NCBI RefSeq assembly: GCF_900106855.1
Contig: NZ_FNWI01000004.1
Coordinates: 496,001-560,000 of the forward strand
Direction of reading: 5' to 3'
DNA length: 64,000 nt
Source of the DNA: Varibaculum massiliense
Lineage (GTDB): Bacteria; Actinomycetota; Actinomycetes; Actinomycetales; Actinomycetaceae
Numbering within the stretch: position 1 is the stretch's first letter; the number at the start of each line of letters is the position of its first letter. Under the pieces are notes generated by a model. It saw only the letters and a program-made list of their open reading frames with translations, did not search any database and was not told the origin of the DNA. Positions 9,412 through 16,527 of the stretch are shown here, piece by piece. Position numbers and translations under genes: made by a program.

Positions 9412-9629
9412 AGGTCGAGCTCTTTCTTGAACTCATCCCAGGAGTACGATTTCTTTCCGTCCTCCACCCACTCGCGATGAGCCTCATCGGCCACTGCCAG
9501 GTCGAACTCGTCCTCGATCTTTTCAAAAAGTGCCTGCCGAAAGGCTTCTGCCAAGGTAACGGAATGCAGGTTCGCATAGCTGGTGGCTAGTGCTTTTTCT
9601 TCTGCACTCATCCGAATGGAAAATGCCAT
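9408..9629 (-). CDS. RelB/DUF6290-type antitoxin
   Basis: Antitoxin of the pair, 73 aa. The N-terminus MAFSIRMSAEEKALATSYA has the beta-strand-plus-helix pattern of a ribbon-helix-helix DNA-binding domain. The acidic, tryptophan-containing tail (REWVEDGKKSYSWDEFKKELDL) is the usual toxin-wrapping part. The ATG is preceded by GGGGAGG at a good distance. It sits upstream of and overlaps the RelE gene. A perfect inverted repeat just upstream (9646-9666) is the likely site of autoregulation. Confidence 0.8.
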   Translation of the reverse strand: MAFSIRMSAEEKALATSYANLHSVTLAEAFRQALFEKIEDEFDLAVADEAHREWVEDGKKSYSWDEFKKELDL

Positions 9630-9645
9630 CTCTCACCCTCCCCTT

Positions 9646-9666
9646 TTGTAGTACAAGGTACTACAA
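9646..9666. promoter_or_regulatory. Putative operator of the RelBE pair
   Basis: A perfect 9-bp inverted repeat TTGTAGTAC-AAG-GTACTACAA is centred about 27 bp upstream of the antitoxin start codon. The position and symmetry fit binding by a dimeric ribbon-helix-helix antitoxin that represses its own promoter. Binding itself is inferred. Confidence 0.65.
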
Positions 9667-9811
9667 GCGTTCTAGGGGGTCAATAGCTTTGAGGGGATTT
9701 TAGTTTTTCCTGCCACCGGAATAACTGCCGGACTGGTTAGCAGCGGCAGGCGCGCCCTCCGGAGACGTTTATTTAGATAAGCGGTAAGGTGCGAGGTGTG
9801 GGAGGATAGCG

Positions 9812-10270
9812 CTATGGAAAAAACTCAAGTTTCCGCGGAGATAATCGGGCGGGTTTCGCAGATGGAGGCGGCGCTGGTGCGCCTAAATGACGCGATTGCA
9901 ACTGTTGAGGGCGCGTTGGATACCTATGAGCAGATGTGGGACGATTATCGCGCCTTGGATAGCTACTATTCCGGAAAAGCCTGGTGGGAAGATCTAGAAG
10001 CCGACAACCAGGGGCTTTTGCCGGAAGATTTGCCTCGCGGGGTACTTTCCGAGGACGCGCTCTATGACGCCCTCGGCGACGCTGAAGCCCTCCGCCAGCG
10101 CCTAAAAGAACTCGCGCAAACCGAGCGGTAAACCACCCGATACTAATCCAGTACCCAGGCCCTACAGCTTTCGACTCAGCCTTAGGCATTGATAGTGGAA
10201 CTTTAACGCTCAGTGCTAACGCTACCAAGGCAGCTAGCAACACCAAGCGTTTAGATACTTTTTGTATCAT
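9812..10270 (-). CDS. Possible small secreted protein frame, antisense tail
   Basis: An ATG at 10270 is preceded by a strong AGGAGG and starts a credible signal peptide: basic MIQKVSKR, then a hydrophobic LVLLAALVALALSV stretch. After about 46 codons (ending near GPGYWISIGW) the frame runs antisense through the whole DUF4298 gene, where it becomes Arg/Pro-rich and looks non-coding. The likeliest reading is the 5' remnant of a secreted-protein gene, or a short peptide gene whose stop codon has been lost. No family was recognised. Confidence 0.25.
   Translation of the reverse strand: MIQKVSKRLVLLAALVALALSVKVPLSMPKAESKAVGPGYWISIGWFTARFARVLLGAGGGLQRRRGRHRARPRKVPREANLPAKAPGCRLLDLPTRLFRNSSYPRRDNRPTSAHRYPTRPQQLQSRHLGAPAPPPSAKPARLSPRKLEFFP
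9814..10131 (+). CDS. DUF4298 family protein
   Basis: Small acidic cytoplasmic protein, 105 aa from ATG 9814, which has GGGAGGA seven nt upstream; an in-frame GTG at 9796 is less likely. The N-terminal half is helical and heptad-like (ISQMEAALVRLNDAI type). The second half carries the DUF4298 pattern: a YYSGKAWWEDLEAD segment, then GLLPEDLPRGVLSEDALYD. No known enzymatic function, membrane segment or partner gene is visible. It stands alone between the toxin-antitoxin pair and a convergent minus-strand frame. Confidence 0.8.
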   Translation: MEKTQVSAEIIGRVSQMEAALVRLNDAIATVEGALDTYEQMWDDYRALDSYYSGKAWWEDLEADNQGLLPEDLPRGVLSEDALYDALGDAEALRQRLKELAQTER

Positions 10271-10393
10271 CTTGGAAAGTCCTCCTTTTATGTTTTTCGC
10301 TTCCACTATTGGTAATGCGTAAAAAGGATTTCCAAAATGAAAATGCAGGTAGATAGGTTTTCGGGTCGGACAGGGAATTGCGTCCCCAATACA

Positions 10394-10426
10394 CTTGTAG
10401 CCCCAGCAAATCGCTAGGGCTACAAG
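10394..10426. terminator. Hairpin downstream of the lipoprotein gene
   Basis: A 10-bp stem CTTGTAGCCC / GGGCTACAAG, extended by AGC/GCT inside, lies about 20 nt past the TAA at 10447. There is no T-run on the minus strand, so it could be a weak terminator or an mRNA-stabilising hairpin. Confidence 0.4.
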
Positions 10427-10446
10427 GTCTTAAACGTTCAGTTTAC

Positions 10447-10958
10447 TTAGCAGGGCCAGGAGTTGCCCTCGGTGTCGCCGCATACGTGGACTTCATCAAC
10501 TCCATCTTTTACGTACCAGTTCTTACCATCTTTGGTATCTACCGAGCCATTAGACCAGCCACCCTTACTGCTGCCGCTGTTCCCCTTTGGCTTGGCAGCA
10601 GTGCTACCGGGGCGGCGAGGAGCCTGGTAGCGCCGTTTAGGCTGCGCCTTACGTTGATATCGGCTGATAGTTACGTGCCTTGGGCTGAGCTTTGGCAGGG
10701 GCAGGTGCTTTAGCCTTAGCAGCGGCCTGTGCCTTAGCAGCAGCATCCGCCTTGGCTTTGGCTTCTTGTTCCGCCTTGGCCTTCGTCTCTGCTGCAGCCT
10801 TTGCTTTAGCCTCCTGCTGCTTTTGCTTTTCCACCTGACTAATAGAGGGAGGCTTAGGAGTATCCTCTGCCTTCTTATCAGCACTGCCCGTACACCCAGC
10901 AAGCCCCAGCCCCAGCGCTACGCTTGCAAGTACAACCATGAGTTTTTTGAGTTTTCAT
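10447..10958 (-). pseudogene. Frameshifted Ala/Lys-rich lipoprotein gene
   Basis: Three reading frames together spell one lipoprotein. ATG 10958, after GGAAAG, begins MKTQK; one base must be dropped from a run of six A (10943-10948) to join MVVLASVALGLGLAGC, a signal peptide with a lipobox cysteine. An Ala/Lys/Gln-rich linker follows and ends at a stop codon at 10649. One further base dropped near 10650-10690 joins a third frame with a Gly/Ser segment and a tail ending VHVCGDTEGNSWPC. The intact protein would be about 165-170 aa. No family was recognised for the C-terminal domain. It may be a pseudogene, a slippage switch, or affected by sequencing error. Confidence 0.6.
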
Positions 10959-11357
10959 CTTTCCTATCCCCTCTTAAGCTTTAATGAATTCTCACAACCC
11001 ATGAAGGGCGCATGAGCAAAAACCCAGGTGAAAGTTATATAGCGTCATTATATATTTTTAAGAATAGAAAAACTAGCAACTACTTGAGTGAACCAAGGGT
11101 TTTCTATTTCAATACCACAGTCGAGCCAACGATAACTGCCAGCAGCACTAACGGAAGTAGACGCCAGATAAGAATGAGGGGAAAGCAAAAAACAAATCCG
11201 GCGAGAGGAAATATTTCCTCTCGCCGGATGGAATGTTAGGTTATTGTGTTTTTAAAGCTATCTCAGATATTTAACAATTAGCTCCGACACGCCCAAACAC
11301 TGCAACTTGGCAAAGCAAATGCGCTTAAAGCCTGCCTGACACTAACCCATTCTGCAA
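10959..11357. other. Low-GC gene-free stretch
   Basis: This is A/T-richer than its surroundings. The only supported element is the 34-bp palindrome at 11196-11229. A 75-codon plus-strand frame (11012-11239) has no recognisable domain and its 3' end runs through the palindrome, so it is not called a gene. Confidence 0.4.
11180..11229 (-). terminator. 34-bp perfect palindrome, terminator-like
   Basis: The two 17-nt halves of 11196-11229 (starting ATCCGGCGAGAGG) are exact reverse complements with no spacer. On the minus strand the hairpin is followed by TTTGTTTTTTG, an intrinsic terminator pattern. The nearest upstream minus-strand gene is the membrane protein ending at 11358. Confidence 0.65.
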
Positions 11358-11795
11358 CTACCCCTGAGGTTGCGAAGGAGGGAACTGTTCACCCTGGTTT
11401 ACCTGTCCAGAATCTCCACTTGGAGGCGCCTGCACGGAAGGGTTACCTTGGGCAAACTGTCCGTTTTGCCCATATTGGCCGTATTGGCCGTTTAGACCTA
11501 CCTGAGCGTAGCCAGGAGCTTGACCAGATTTTATGGCCATGTCTGCTTCGCGTACTTTGGGAGCGATGGCCAGAAAATAAATCGCCAATCCGATAACACC
11601 TAAGAAGAAAGCTAAGACCAGCCAAAGCACCTTACTTTGTCCCGAGCGTTCCCAGGCGGCATCAGAGTATTTCTTGGTGTCTCGGTATACCAACCAAATA
11701 AACAGGATTTCTAGAGCCAAGGCGATCAACATCGAAACAATGATCCCTATCCCAATAGCTGTAGCTACACCTGCAGCTGCATCTGCGTCATCCAT
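11358..11795 (-). CDS. Small two-helix membrane protein with Gly/Gln-rich tail
   Basis: Protein of 145 aa. An N-terminal alanine-rich segment leads into a first membrane helix (about 12-36), a short polar loop (YRDTKKYSDAAWERSGQSK), a second helix (LVLAFFLGVIGLAIYFLAIAP) and a disordered tail with QYGQYGQNGQ-like repeats and many Pro/Gln/Ser. ATG 11795 is chosen because GAAGGG precedes it by 6 nt; an in-frame ATG at 11810 is possible. The loop plus second helix resemble small actinobacterial envelope proteins of unknown function. It appears monocistronic. Confidence 0.7.
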   Translation of the reverse strand: MDDADAAAGVATAIGIGIIVSMLIALALEILFIWLVYRDTKKYSDAAWERSGQSKVLWLVLAFFLGVIGLAIYFLAIAPKVREADMAIKSGQAPGYAQVGLNGQYGQYGQNGQFAQGNPSVQAPPSGDSGQVNQGEQFPPSQPQG

Positions 11796-11910
11796 ATTTA
11801 ACCCTTCCATCAGAATTTACGATTATTTCCAGACTAACACGGTATTTTTAACGAAATCTAAAAGCCAGGTAAACCCCTGATTAAAGTTGATAGCTGGAAT
11901 AGCTATCGGA

Positions 11911-12345
11911 TTAGTGACTTTGATATAAGCTAGCCAACTGCCCCAAAGTTTCGCATTTGGCGATCTGAGTATCGGAGCGTTTTTGACCCAGTTCCCCTTC
12001 AAGCCGTGCCACTACCGCATACAGTGACAGATCATCGAAATCCAACTGCGTCCTCAACTCCGTCGCCGGCTGCAGATCCGCCTGTTCACTGCCAGTTTCC
12101 GTGACAACGGCCTCTAGCAGAGAAGCTATAACCGCTGGTTCACCACTAAAGTTTTCCCAGGCAGGGTATATATTTTCCGAGGAGGCATCCGGGTCACTAG
12201 CGCTACTTTCCTCATAAACCGCCCCGGATTCCGGGGCAGCAGTACGCGCCGACTCATCCTCTCCCCCGCTTTCGCCCTCCGAGCCACCAGGCAGGTTTTT
12301 ACCAAAATCAGCGAGCGCCGCTAGGGCATCAGCATCTAGCGCCAT
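11911..12345 (-). CDS. Acyl-carrier-protein-like protein lacking the Ser site
   Basis: Product of 144 aa from ATG 12345, which begins one base after the DUF3145 stop codon (TGAGATG), so it is translationally coupled. Residues about 70-142 follow the ACP pattern: LLEAVVTETG, ATELRTQLDFDDLSLYAVV, RLEGELG, ETLGQLASLY. At the phosphopantetheine position the usual DSL is DDL, with Asp105 (codon GAT) instead of Ser. Residues 15-65 are a disordered acidic linker. An earlier in-frame ATG at 12417 would overlap DUF3145 by 71 nt and looks wrong. It cannot carry an acyl chain in the normal way, so a structural or regulatory role is likely. Confidence 0.6.
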   Translation of the reverse strand: MALDADALAALADFGKNLPGGSEGESGGEDESARTAAPESGAVYEESSASDPDASSENIYPAWENFSGEPAVIASLLEAVVTETGSEQADLQPATELRTQLDFDDLSLYAVVARLEGELGQKRSDTQIAKCETLGQLASLYQSH

Positions 12346-12346
12346 C

Positions 12347-12844
12347 TCAGCCCACTCGGTGCAGCCAACGCACCGGCGCGCCCGCTCCGGCGTAGCGGAA
12401 AGGCTCGAGTTCTTCATCCCAGGCGGTTCCCAGCGCCAAGTCCAGGAGCCGCCGCAACTCTTCTTGGCTACCTTGGGCGAGTGCAGAGCGTACCCGATCC
12501 TCCGGCACCACTACGTTGCCCACCACATCGGTTTGGGCATGAAAGATTCCCAGGTCAGGGGTATATGACCAGCGTCCTCCATTGTTATTTATGGAGGCGT
12601 CCTCGGTAACCTCGAAACGCAGATGTTCCCAGCCACGCAAGGCAGAGGCCAGCTTGGCACCGGTACCAATCTGCCCCACCCAGGACAGTTCCGAGCGGAA
12701 CATTCCCGGTTGGGCAGGCTGCTCCGTCCACTCTAGGTTGACGCGTTGATCTAGAACCGCGCCAACCGCCCATTCCACGTGACTAGAAAGCGCACGGGGG
12801 CATGAGTGTACGAAAAGTACACCGCGGGTGTAATCCTTGTTCAT
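12347..12844 (-). CDS. DUF3145 family protein
   Basis: Actinobacterial DUF3145 protein, 165 aa from ATG 12844, which follows AAAGGAG. Family hallmarks are the N-terminal TRGVLFVHSCPRALSSHVEWAVG block and the C-terminal LGTAWDEELEPFRYAG block. In Streptomyces this gene sits at the end of the fabD-fabH-acpP-fabF fatty-acid cluster (established context). Here only an ACP-like gene remains beside it, on the downstream side. No catalytic motif is known. No signal peptide or membrane segment. Confidence 0.85.
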   Translation of the reverse strand: MNKDYTRGVLFVHSCPRALSSHVEWAVGAVLDQRVNLEWTEQPAQPGMFRSELSWVGQIGTGAKLASALRGWEHLRFEVTEDASINNNGGRWSYTPDLGIFHAQTDVVGNVVVPEDRVRSALAQGSQEELRRLLDLALGTAWDEELEPFRYAGAGAPVRWLHRVG

Positions 12845-13060
12845 CGCTTCTCCTTTAGTGCTCGCAAGGTTCGTCTTCCCCAACGGCCTGTGCGCCCTCA
12901 AAGAGTGATGACACGCGGTGTCTCTGTTTCTATTTTGCCCTCGATAGCGACTTTCAACAAGCCCAAAAGCCTCTGACCACCAATTTTGTGACCACTGAGG
13001 CTAATGTGACACCTGTGGTTTTGCGCGCGAGGAAAGATACAAGAGGGAACCAGATGAACG
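12845..13060. other. Upstream region of DUF3145, no gene
   Basis: No supported ORF. It carries a small GACAC-GCG-GTGTC palindrome (about 12909-12921) and a repeated TGACCAC around 12975-13002. The DUF3145 promoter is expected here but no confident -10/-35 pair was identified. Confidence 0.3.
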
Positions 13061-13213
13061 CGCGGGGGCTGGGTTTGGCAGACTCTCCATCGAAAGCTCC
13101 AACTTCGGATACCTAGCTGAAAATATGAAACTCACCGGGTATGGGCATAAAACGGCAATGAATCCGCTACGTTTTCCAAATTCTTGGGCGGGAGGACAAA
13201 CACAGCCCTCGCG
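13061..13213. repeat. Palindromic intergenic repeat, copy A (degenerate)
   Basis: The outer arms 13061-13077 and 13197-13213 pair over 17 bp with one mismatch and one G-T. The right side keeps the family core TTCTTGGGCGGGAGGA (13181-13195) and the left side keeps GGGCATAA (13143-13150). About 60 nt of extra sequence with CAACTTCGGATACC lies between, a block also found in copy E near 16100. It is the least symmetrical of the copies that keep both outer arms. Confidence 0.55.
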
Positions 13214-13227
13214 TCCAGGCTCTTGCG

Positions 13228-13326
13228 CGGGGGCTATATTTGTCCGATAAGGCTAGGCGGGCGTAAAACTCGAAAACGCCAACGGCTTTTTCGAGTTTTT
13301 GGGCAGGAGGATAAATATAGCCCCCG
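13228..13326. repeat. Palindromic intergenic repeat, copy B
   Basis: Element of about 99 nt, 27 nt past the def stop codon. Outer stem: 13228-13245 with 13309-13326, including the CGGGGG/CCCCCG ends. Conserved left loop strand: GGCTAGGCGGGCGTAA (13251-13266). Inner stem: AAAACTCGAAAA (13265-13276) with its complement ending in TTTT. Tip: GCC-AAC-GGC. Conserved right loop strand: TTGGGCAGGAGGA (13299-13311). It has the same architecture as copies C and D with different stem sequence. Confidence 0.75.
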
Positions 13327-13352
13327 TGCTTAAGTGCGATTTCAGAGGGCAG

Positions 13353-13844
13353 CTACAGACCTTTTTCGCGAATCTCTTTGAAAGCTTTGCGGCGCGTTAA
13401 GCGATCCAGGCGATCAAGATAGAGATGCCCATCGAGGTGGTCACATTCATGCTGGATGCAACGCCCCATCAGTTCTTCGCCCTCAACCACTTTCGGCTTG
13501 CCATCCAGGTCAATCCCTTCGGCACGCGCATACCAGGCGCGCTGACAGGGGAAGAACAGTCCCGGCACCGAAAGGCACCCTTCATCGCCGTCTTGGTATT
13601 CGTCTTCAGAAACTTCTACCAGCCGAGGATTAAGAATATAGTCAACTTCCCCATCAATATTCCAGGAGAAAGCCCGCAGCCCCACGCCAATCTGGTTGGC
13701 GGCGAGACCGGCCCGCCCGTCGGCATCTACCGTTTCCAGCAGGTCTTCTACCAGCTGTTTTATATGTTCATCGATCTCGCCCACCGGTTCACAGGGGGTA
13801 CGCAAAATCGGGTCACCGATTACTCTGATTTCTCGAAAAGCCAT
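13353..13844 (-). CDS. def: Peptide deformylase
   Basis: Removes the N-formyl group from nascent proteins, 163 aa, cytoplasmic metalloenzyme. All three motifs are present: [11 protein letters not shown] (residues 43-53), EGCLSVP with metal ligand C90, and QHECDHLDG with H132, catalytic E133 and H136. The ATG lies 2 nt after the proS stop codon, and its GAGGAGG ribosome site lies within the end of proS, so the two are co-transcribed. It is the last gene of the run before a repeat cluster. Confidence 0.95.
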   Translation of the reverse strand: MAFREIRVIGDPILRTPCEPVGEIDEHIKQLVEDLLETVDADGRAGLAANQIGVGLRAFSWNIDGEVDYILNPRLVEVSEDEYQDGDEGCLSVPGLFFPCQRAWYARAEGIDLDGKPKVVEGEELMGRCIQHECDHLDGHLYLDRLDRLTRRKAFKEIREKGL

Positions 13845-13846
13845 GG

Positions 13847-15715
13847 TTATTCCTCCTCGCTACCCGCTGCCACCGCAGCTGCCGGAACGATTTTTTCTGC
13901 CCGTGCATAGGCTTTCGCAAGGTCGCTGCGCACCCTGTCACTGACATACTGGAAGGCATCTGCAACTGGGATTTCGCTGCGTTCGCCAGTGGCGCGGCAG
14001 CGCACTTCCACGGTTCCTTCTTTGAGCCCGCGCCCAATCACTACCAGCCAGGGCATACCTAGCAGTTCCGCATCCTTGAACTTTACCCCGGCAGAGACTT
14101 TCTTGCGGTCATCAATCAAAGTATCGATTCCGGCGGCGGTGAGCTGGTCTCCCAGCTTTTGCGCGGCCTCGAAAAGTTCTGCCCCTTTACCAGTAACCAG
14201 CACGTGTGCCTGGAAGGGCGCCACATTGGTGGGCCATTTGAGCCCCACCTCATCGTGATATTCCTCGGCGATAGCAGCCATGACCCGGGAGACTCCGATG
14301 CCGTAGGAACCCATGGTAACTACCTGGGATTTTCCGTTTTGATCTAGTACGTTTAACCCCAGGGCTTCGGAATACTTTGTTCCGAGGGCGAATATATGCC
14401 CGATTTCAATCCCGCGGGCGGTCTGCAAGGCTCCGGAACCATCAGGCGCCGGATCCCCATCGCGCACTTCGGCGGCTTCAATAAAGCCGTCACCGCGGAA
14501 ATCTCTGCCGGCCACCAGGTGATAAATATGGGTGTCTTCTTTACCGGCACCCGCGATCCATTCGGTACCTTCCACTACCCGCGGATCTAGGAGGCAGCGG
14601 GGGCTGCCAGTAATATTCCCGTCCTCGTCTACTTTCCGATCCGGATGATCAGGCCCGGCACAGGTAGGACCGGTAAAGCCTGGCACGATATTGGGGTAAG
14701 CGGCCATATCTTCCGGGGTAGCCATTTCCACATCTGCCCCCAGAGAAGCCTCCAGGCGGCGCATATCAATCTCGCGATCCCCGGGTACTCCCAGGAGCAG
14801 CACTTCCCGTTTCCCATCCGCATAGGTGGCAGCAACCATGAAGGCTTTCAAAGTGTCAGCTTTATTCCACACCCGACCATCTTTGCGGGGGAAATGCTCA
14901 TTCGAGTATTCCACTAGCGCTTCAATAGTGTGTGCACCAGGGGTTTTACGTTCAATTGCCGCCGGAACCTGCGAATAATCTTTCGGCTCCGGGGCAATAG
15001 TGGTCACGGCCTCCACATTGGCCGCATAACCGCCCTCAGAGCGCACAAAAGTATCTTCCCCAATAGCGCAGGGGAATATAAATTCTTCAGAGCGGGAGCC
15101 TCCCATAGCGCCTGCCATCGCGGAACAAATCACGAAATCTAGCCCCAGCCGCGAGTAAATCCGCTGATAGGCGCGGCGCTGCTCTTGGTAGGAGGCTTCC
15201 AGTCCTTCATCATCAATATTGAAAGAGTAGGCGTCCTTCATAATGAATTCGCGTCCGCGAATCAGGCCAGCCCGGGGGCGCGCCTCGTCCCGATACTTTT
15301 CTTTTATCTGGTAGAGGACGACTGGCAAATCCTTGTAGGAAGAATAAAAGTCTTTCACCAGCAGGGTGAACATTTCTTCGTGAGTGGGTGCCAACAGGTA
15401 GTCAGCGCCCTTGCGATCCTGCAGCTTAAACAGGGAAGGCCCGAACTCCTCCCAACGGTTGGTCGCTTCATAGGGTTCGCGCGGCAGCAGCGCCGGAAAA
15501 GCCACCTCGAGGGCGCCGATCCGATCCATTTCTTCGCGTACTACCTGTTCTACGCGCCGAATCGTGCGCAGCCCCAGGGGGGTCCAAGTGTAAATCCCGG
15601 GCGCGGCGCGGCGAATATAACCGGCGCGCACCAGCAGTTTATGGGAATCCACCTCGGCATCTACCGGGTCTTCCCGCAAAGTCCTGACAAAATAAGTCGA
15701 CATATTGTAAGCCAC
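13847..15715 (-). CDS. proS: Prolyl-tRNA synthetase (bacterial type)
   Basis: Class II synthetase charging tRNA-Pro, 622 aa, the long bacterial form. N-terminal catalytic motifs are seen in [18 protein letters not shown] (motif 1 helix), [10 protein letters not shown] and [23 protein letters not shown] (motif 2). An inserted editing (YbaK-like) domain lies at roughly 230-400, motif 3 in [13 protein letters not shown], and the anticodon-binding domain at the C-terminus. The start encodes [17 protein letters not shown]. It is co-transcribed with def. The 812-nt upstream gap is filled with palindromic repeats. Confidence 0.95.
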   Translation of the reverse strand: MAYNMSTYFVRTLREDPVDAEVDSHKLLVRAGYIRRAAPGIYTWTPLGLRTIRRVEQVVREEMDRIGALEVAFPALLPREPYEATNRWEEFGPSLFKLQDRKGADYLLAPTHEEMFTLLVKDFYSSYKDLPVVLYQIKEKYRDEARPRAGLIRGREFIMKDAYSFNIDDEGLEASYQEQRRAYQRIYSRLGLDFVICSAMAGAMGGSRSEEFIFPCAIGEDTFVRSEGGYAANVEAVTTIAPEPKDYSQVPAAIERKTPGAHTIEALVEYSNEHFPRKDGRVWNKADTLKAFMVAATYADGKREVLLLGVPGDREIDMRRLEASLGADVEMATPEDMAAYPNIVPGFTGPTCAGPDHPDRKVDEDGNITGSPRCLLDPRVVEGTEWIAGAGKEDTHIYHLVAGRDFRGDGFIEAAEVRDGDPAPDGSGALQTARGIEIGHIFALGTKYSEALGLNVLDQNGKSQVVTMGSYGIGVSRVMAAIAEEYHDEVGLKWPTNVAPFQAHVLVTGKGAELFEAAQKLGDQLTAAGIDTLIDDRKKVSAGVKFKDAELLGMPWLVVIGRGLKEGTVEVRCRATGERSEIPVADAFQYVSDRVRSDLAKAYARAEKIVPAAAVAAGSEEE

Positions 15716-15822
15716 GTTCGCCAGTTTAGTAGATGATTCAAAGGAACCTAAACCGCGCCCGCCTCGCAGGAATCTTGTTAAAGGCTTCTGTAGTAGGAGC
15801 GCGGGAGCTATCCGCTAGATCC

Positions 15823-15928
15823 GCGCGAGCGAGAAGTTTTCCTCCCGCCCAAAAACTCGCAACTGCCCGCGGACAGTTGCGAGTTTTACGCCCGCCTAGC
15901 CGACTCGGATAAAACTTCTCTCTCGCGC
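15823..15928. repeat. Palindromic intergenic repeat, copy C (inverted)
   Basis: The outer stem 15823-15840 (GCGCGAGCGAGAAGTTTT) pairs with 15911-15928 at 17 of 18 positions. The inner stem 15852-15865 pairs perfectly with 15874-15887 over 14 bp, leaving an 8-nt tip. The conserved loop strands appear in the opposite orientation to copies A, B and D: CCTCCCGCCC on the left, and TTACGCCCGCCTAGCCGACTC followed by GGATAAAA on the right. Confidence 0.8.
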
Positions 15929-16046
15929 TCGGGGTTACGGTCGTAGACAAGGACTCTACGCCCAGCTTGAAGTGCCAAGAGCAAACTTGCGTTGACGATG
16001 TATTCCTGCAGGAAACGGCGCGGGGAAACAATAAAAAGACGGGCGG

Positions 16047-16215
16047 CTTAAACGGGGAAGGTCGTTTTTATCCGAGCTGGCAGCCTTTATTCGCATGGTT
16101 TCAACTTCGGATACCCGGCTATTCAAAAGGAAAGCGGTAAGACCCTTGAGCTCAAGAATTCGGTAAACGTCGCTAGGGTGTCGGGGTTTTCGTGGAGGAA
16201 TGAGAAAAGATAAGC
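16047..16215. repeat. Palindromic intergenic repeat, copy E (degenerate)
   Basis: The left arm (16047-16080: CTTAAACGGGG, then TTTTTATCCGAG) matches the left arm of copy D. AAGAATTCGG followed by TAAACGTCGCTA (16154-16175) matches D's inner arm. The right arm has decayed, with only GAGGAATGAGAAAAG resembling the expected GGAGGAAAAA. A CAACTTCGGATACCCGGCT block is shared with copy A. Confidence 0.5.
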
Positions 16216-16232
16216 GCTCAGGCTGGACTTAA

Positions 16233-16340
16233 GCGGGGAGGATTGGTTTTATCCGAGTAGGCGCGGTGGGCATAAGAATTCGGGAAACGTCGCTACGTTT
16301 TCCGAATTCTTGGGCAGGAGGAAAAATCAATCCTCCCCGC
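16233..16340. repeat. Palindromic intergenic repeat, copy D
   Basis: The outer stem 16233-16250 (GCGGGGAGGATTGGTTTT) pairs with 16323-16340 over 18 bp with one G-T. The inner stem 16275-16290 pairs with 16295-16310 over 16 bp with one G-T, capped by CGCT. Left loop strand: ATCCGAGTAGGCGCGGTGGGC (16251-16271). Right loop strand: TGGGCAGGAGGA (16311-16322). It is the cleanest copy in the window. Confidence 0.85.
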
Positions 16341-16364
16341 GAGAAAACCCTCTAGGCTTTAGGA

Positions 16365-16510
16365 TTTTTAGGGCAGGAGTGGGAAAAGATGCGAGAGGGA
16401 CACGTTATTAACCATTACCTTCAGAATCGGATACGTCCCCAATTAGAAAGTTCCAAATACGCCCTTGTCATTTTTACGAGGCTCACCGGGGTCCCCCGAG
16501 CGCTTTTCCC
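16365..16510. repeat. Palindromic intergenic repeat, copy F (degenerate)
   Basis: It keeps GGATTTTTAGGGCAGGAG, then TGGGAAAAGATGCGAGAGGG on one side, and CTCACCGG followed by TCCCCCGAGCGCTTTTCCC on the other. GGGAAAAG and CTTTTCCC can pair as an outer stem. The same two blocks recur near tRNA-Val at 5275-5340. It lies immediately past the ispG stop codon. Confidence 0.45.
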
Positions 16511-16527
16511 GCTTCTGTCTCGATGGA

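Larger units (their letters stand above)
15716..16527. other. 812-nt gene-free repeat cluster between ispG and proS
   Basis: No supported gene. It contains copies C (15823-15928), E (16047-16215, degenerate), D (16233-16340) and F (about 16365-16510, degenerate) of the intergenic palindrome family, covering well over half the stretch. Small frames here are interrupted by the palindromes and show no domains. The proS promoter presumably lies near 15716-15800. Confidence 0.6.

Noticed and set aside
11012-11239. 75-codon plus-strand frame in the low-GC gap
   Set aside because: No domain and no ribosome-binding site, and its last codons are formed by the palindrome at 11196-11229.
12346-12417. 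Longer N-terminus for the ACP-like protein (ATG 12417)
   Set aside because: It would overlap DUF3145 by 71 nt and add residues without pattern; ATG 12345 sits directly behind the DUF3145 stop codon.
15738-16031. 97-codon minus-strand frame in the ispG-proS gap
   Set aside because: It lies across copy C of the palindromic repeats, has no domain and its residues come from both arms of the repeat.
13061-16510. CRISPR array or rRNA-like structure in the repeat clusters
   Set aside because: Copies are few, unevenly spaced, about 100 nt long, palindromic and differ in stem sequence; there are no short identical repeats with unique spacers and no cas genes.
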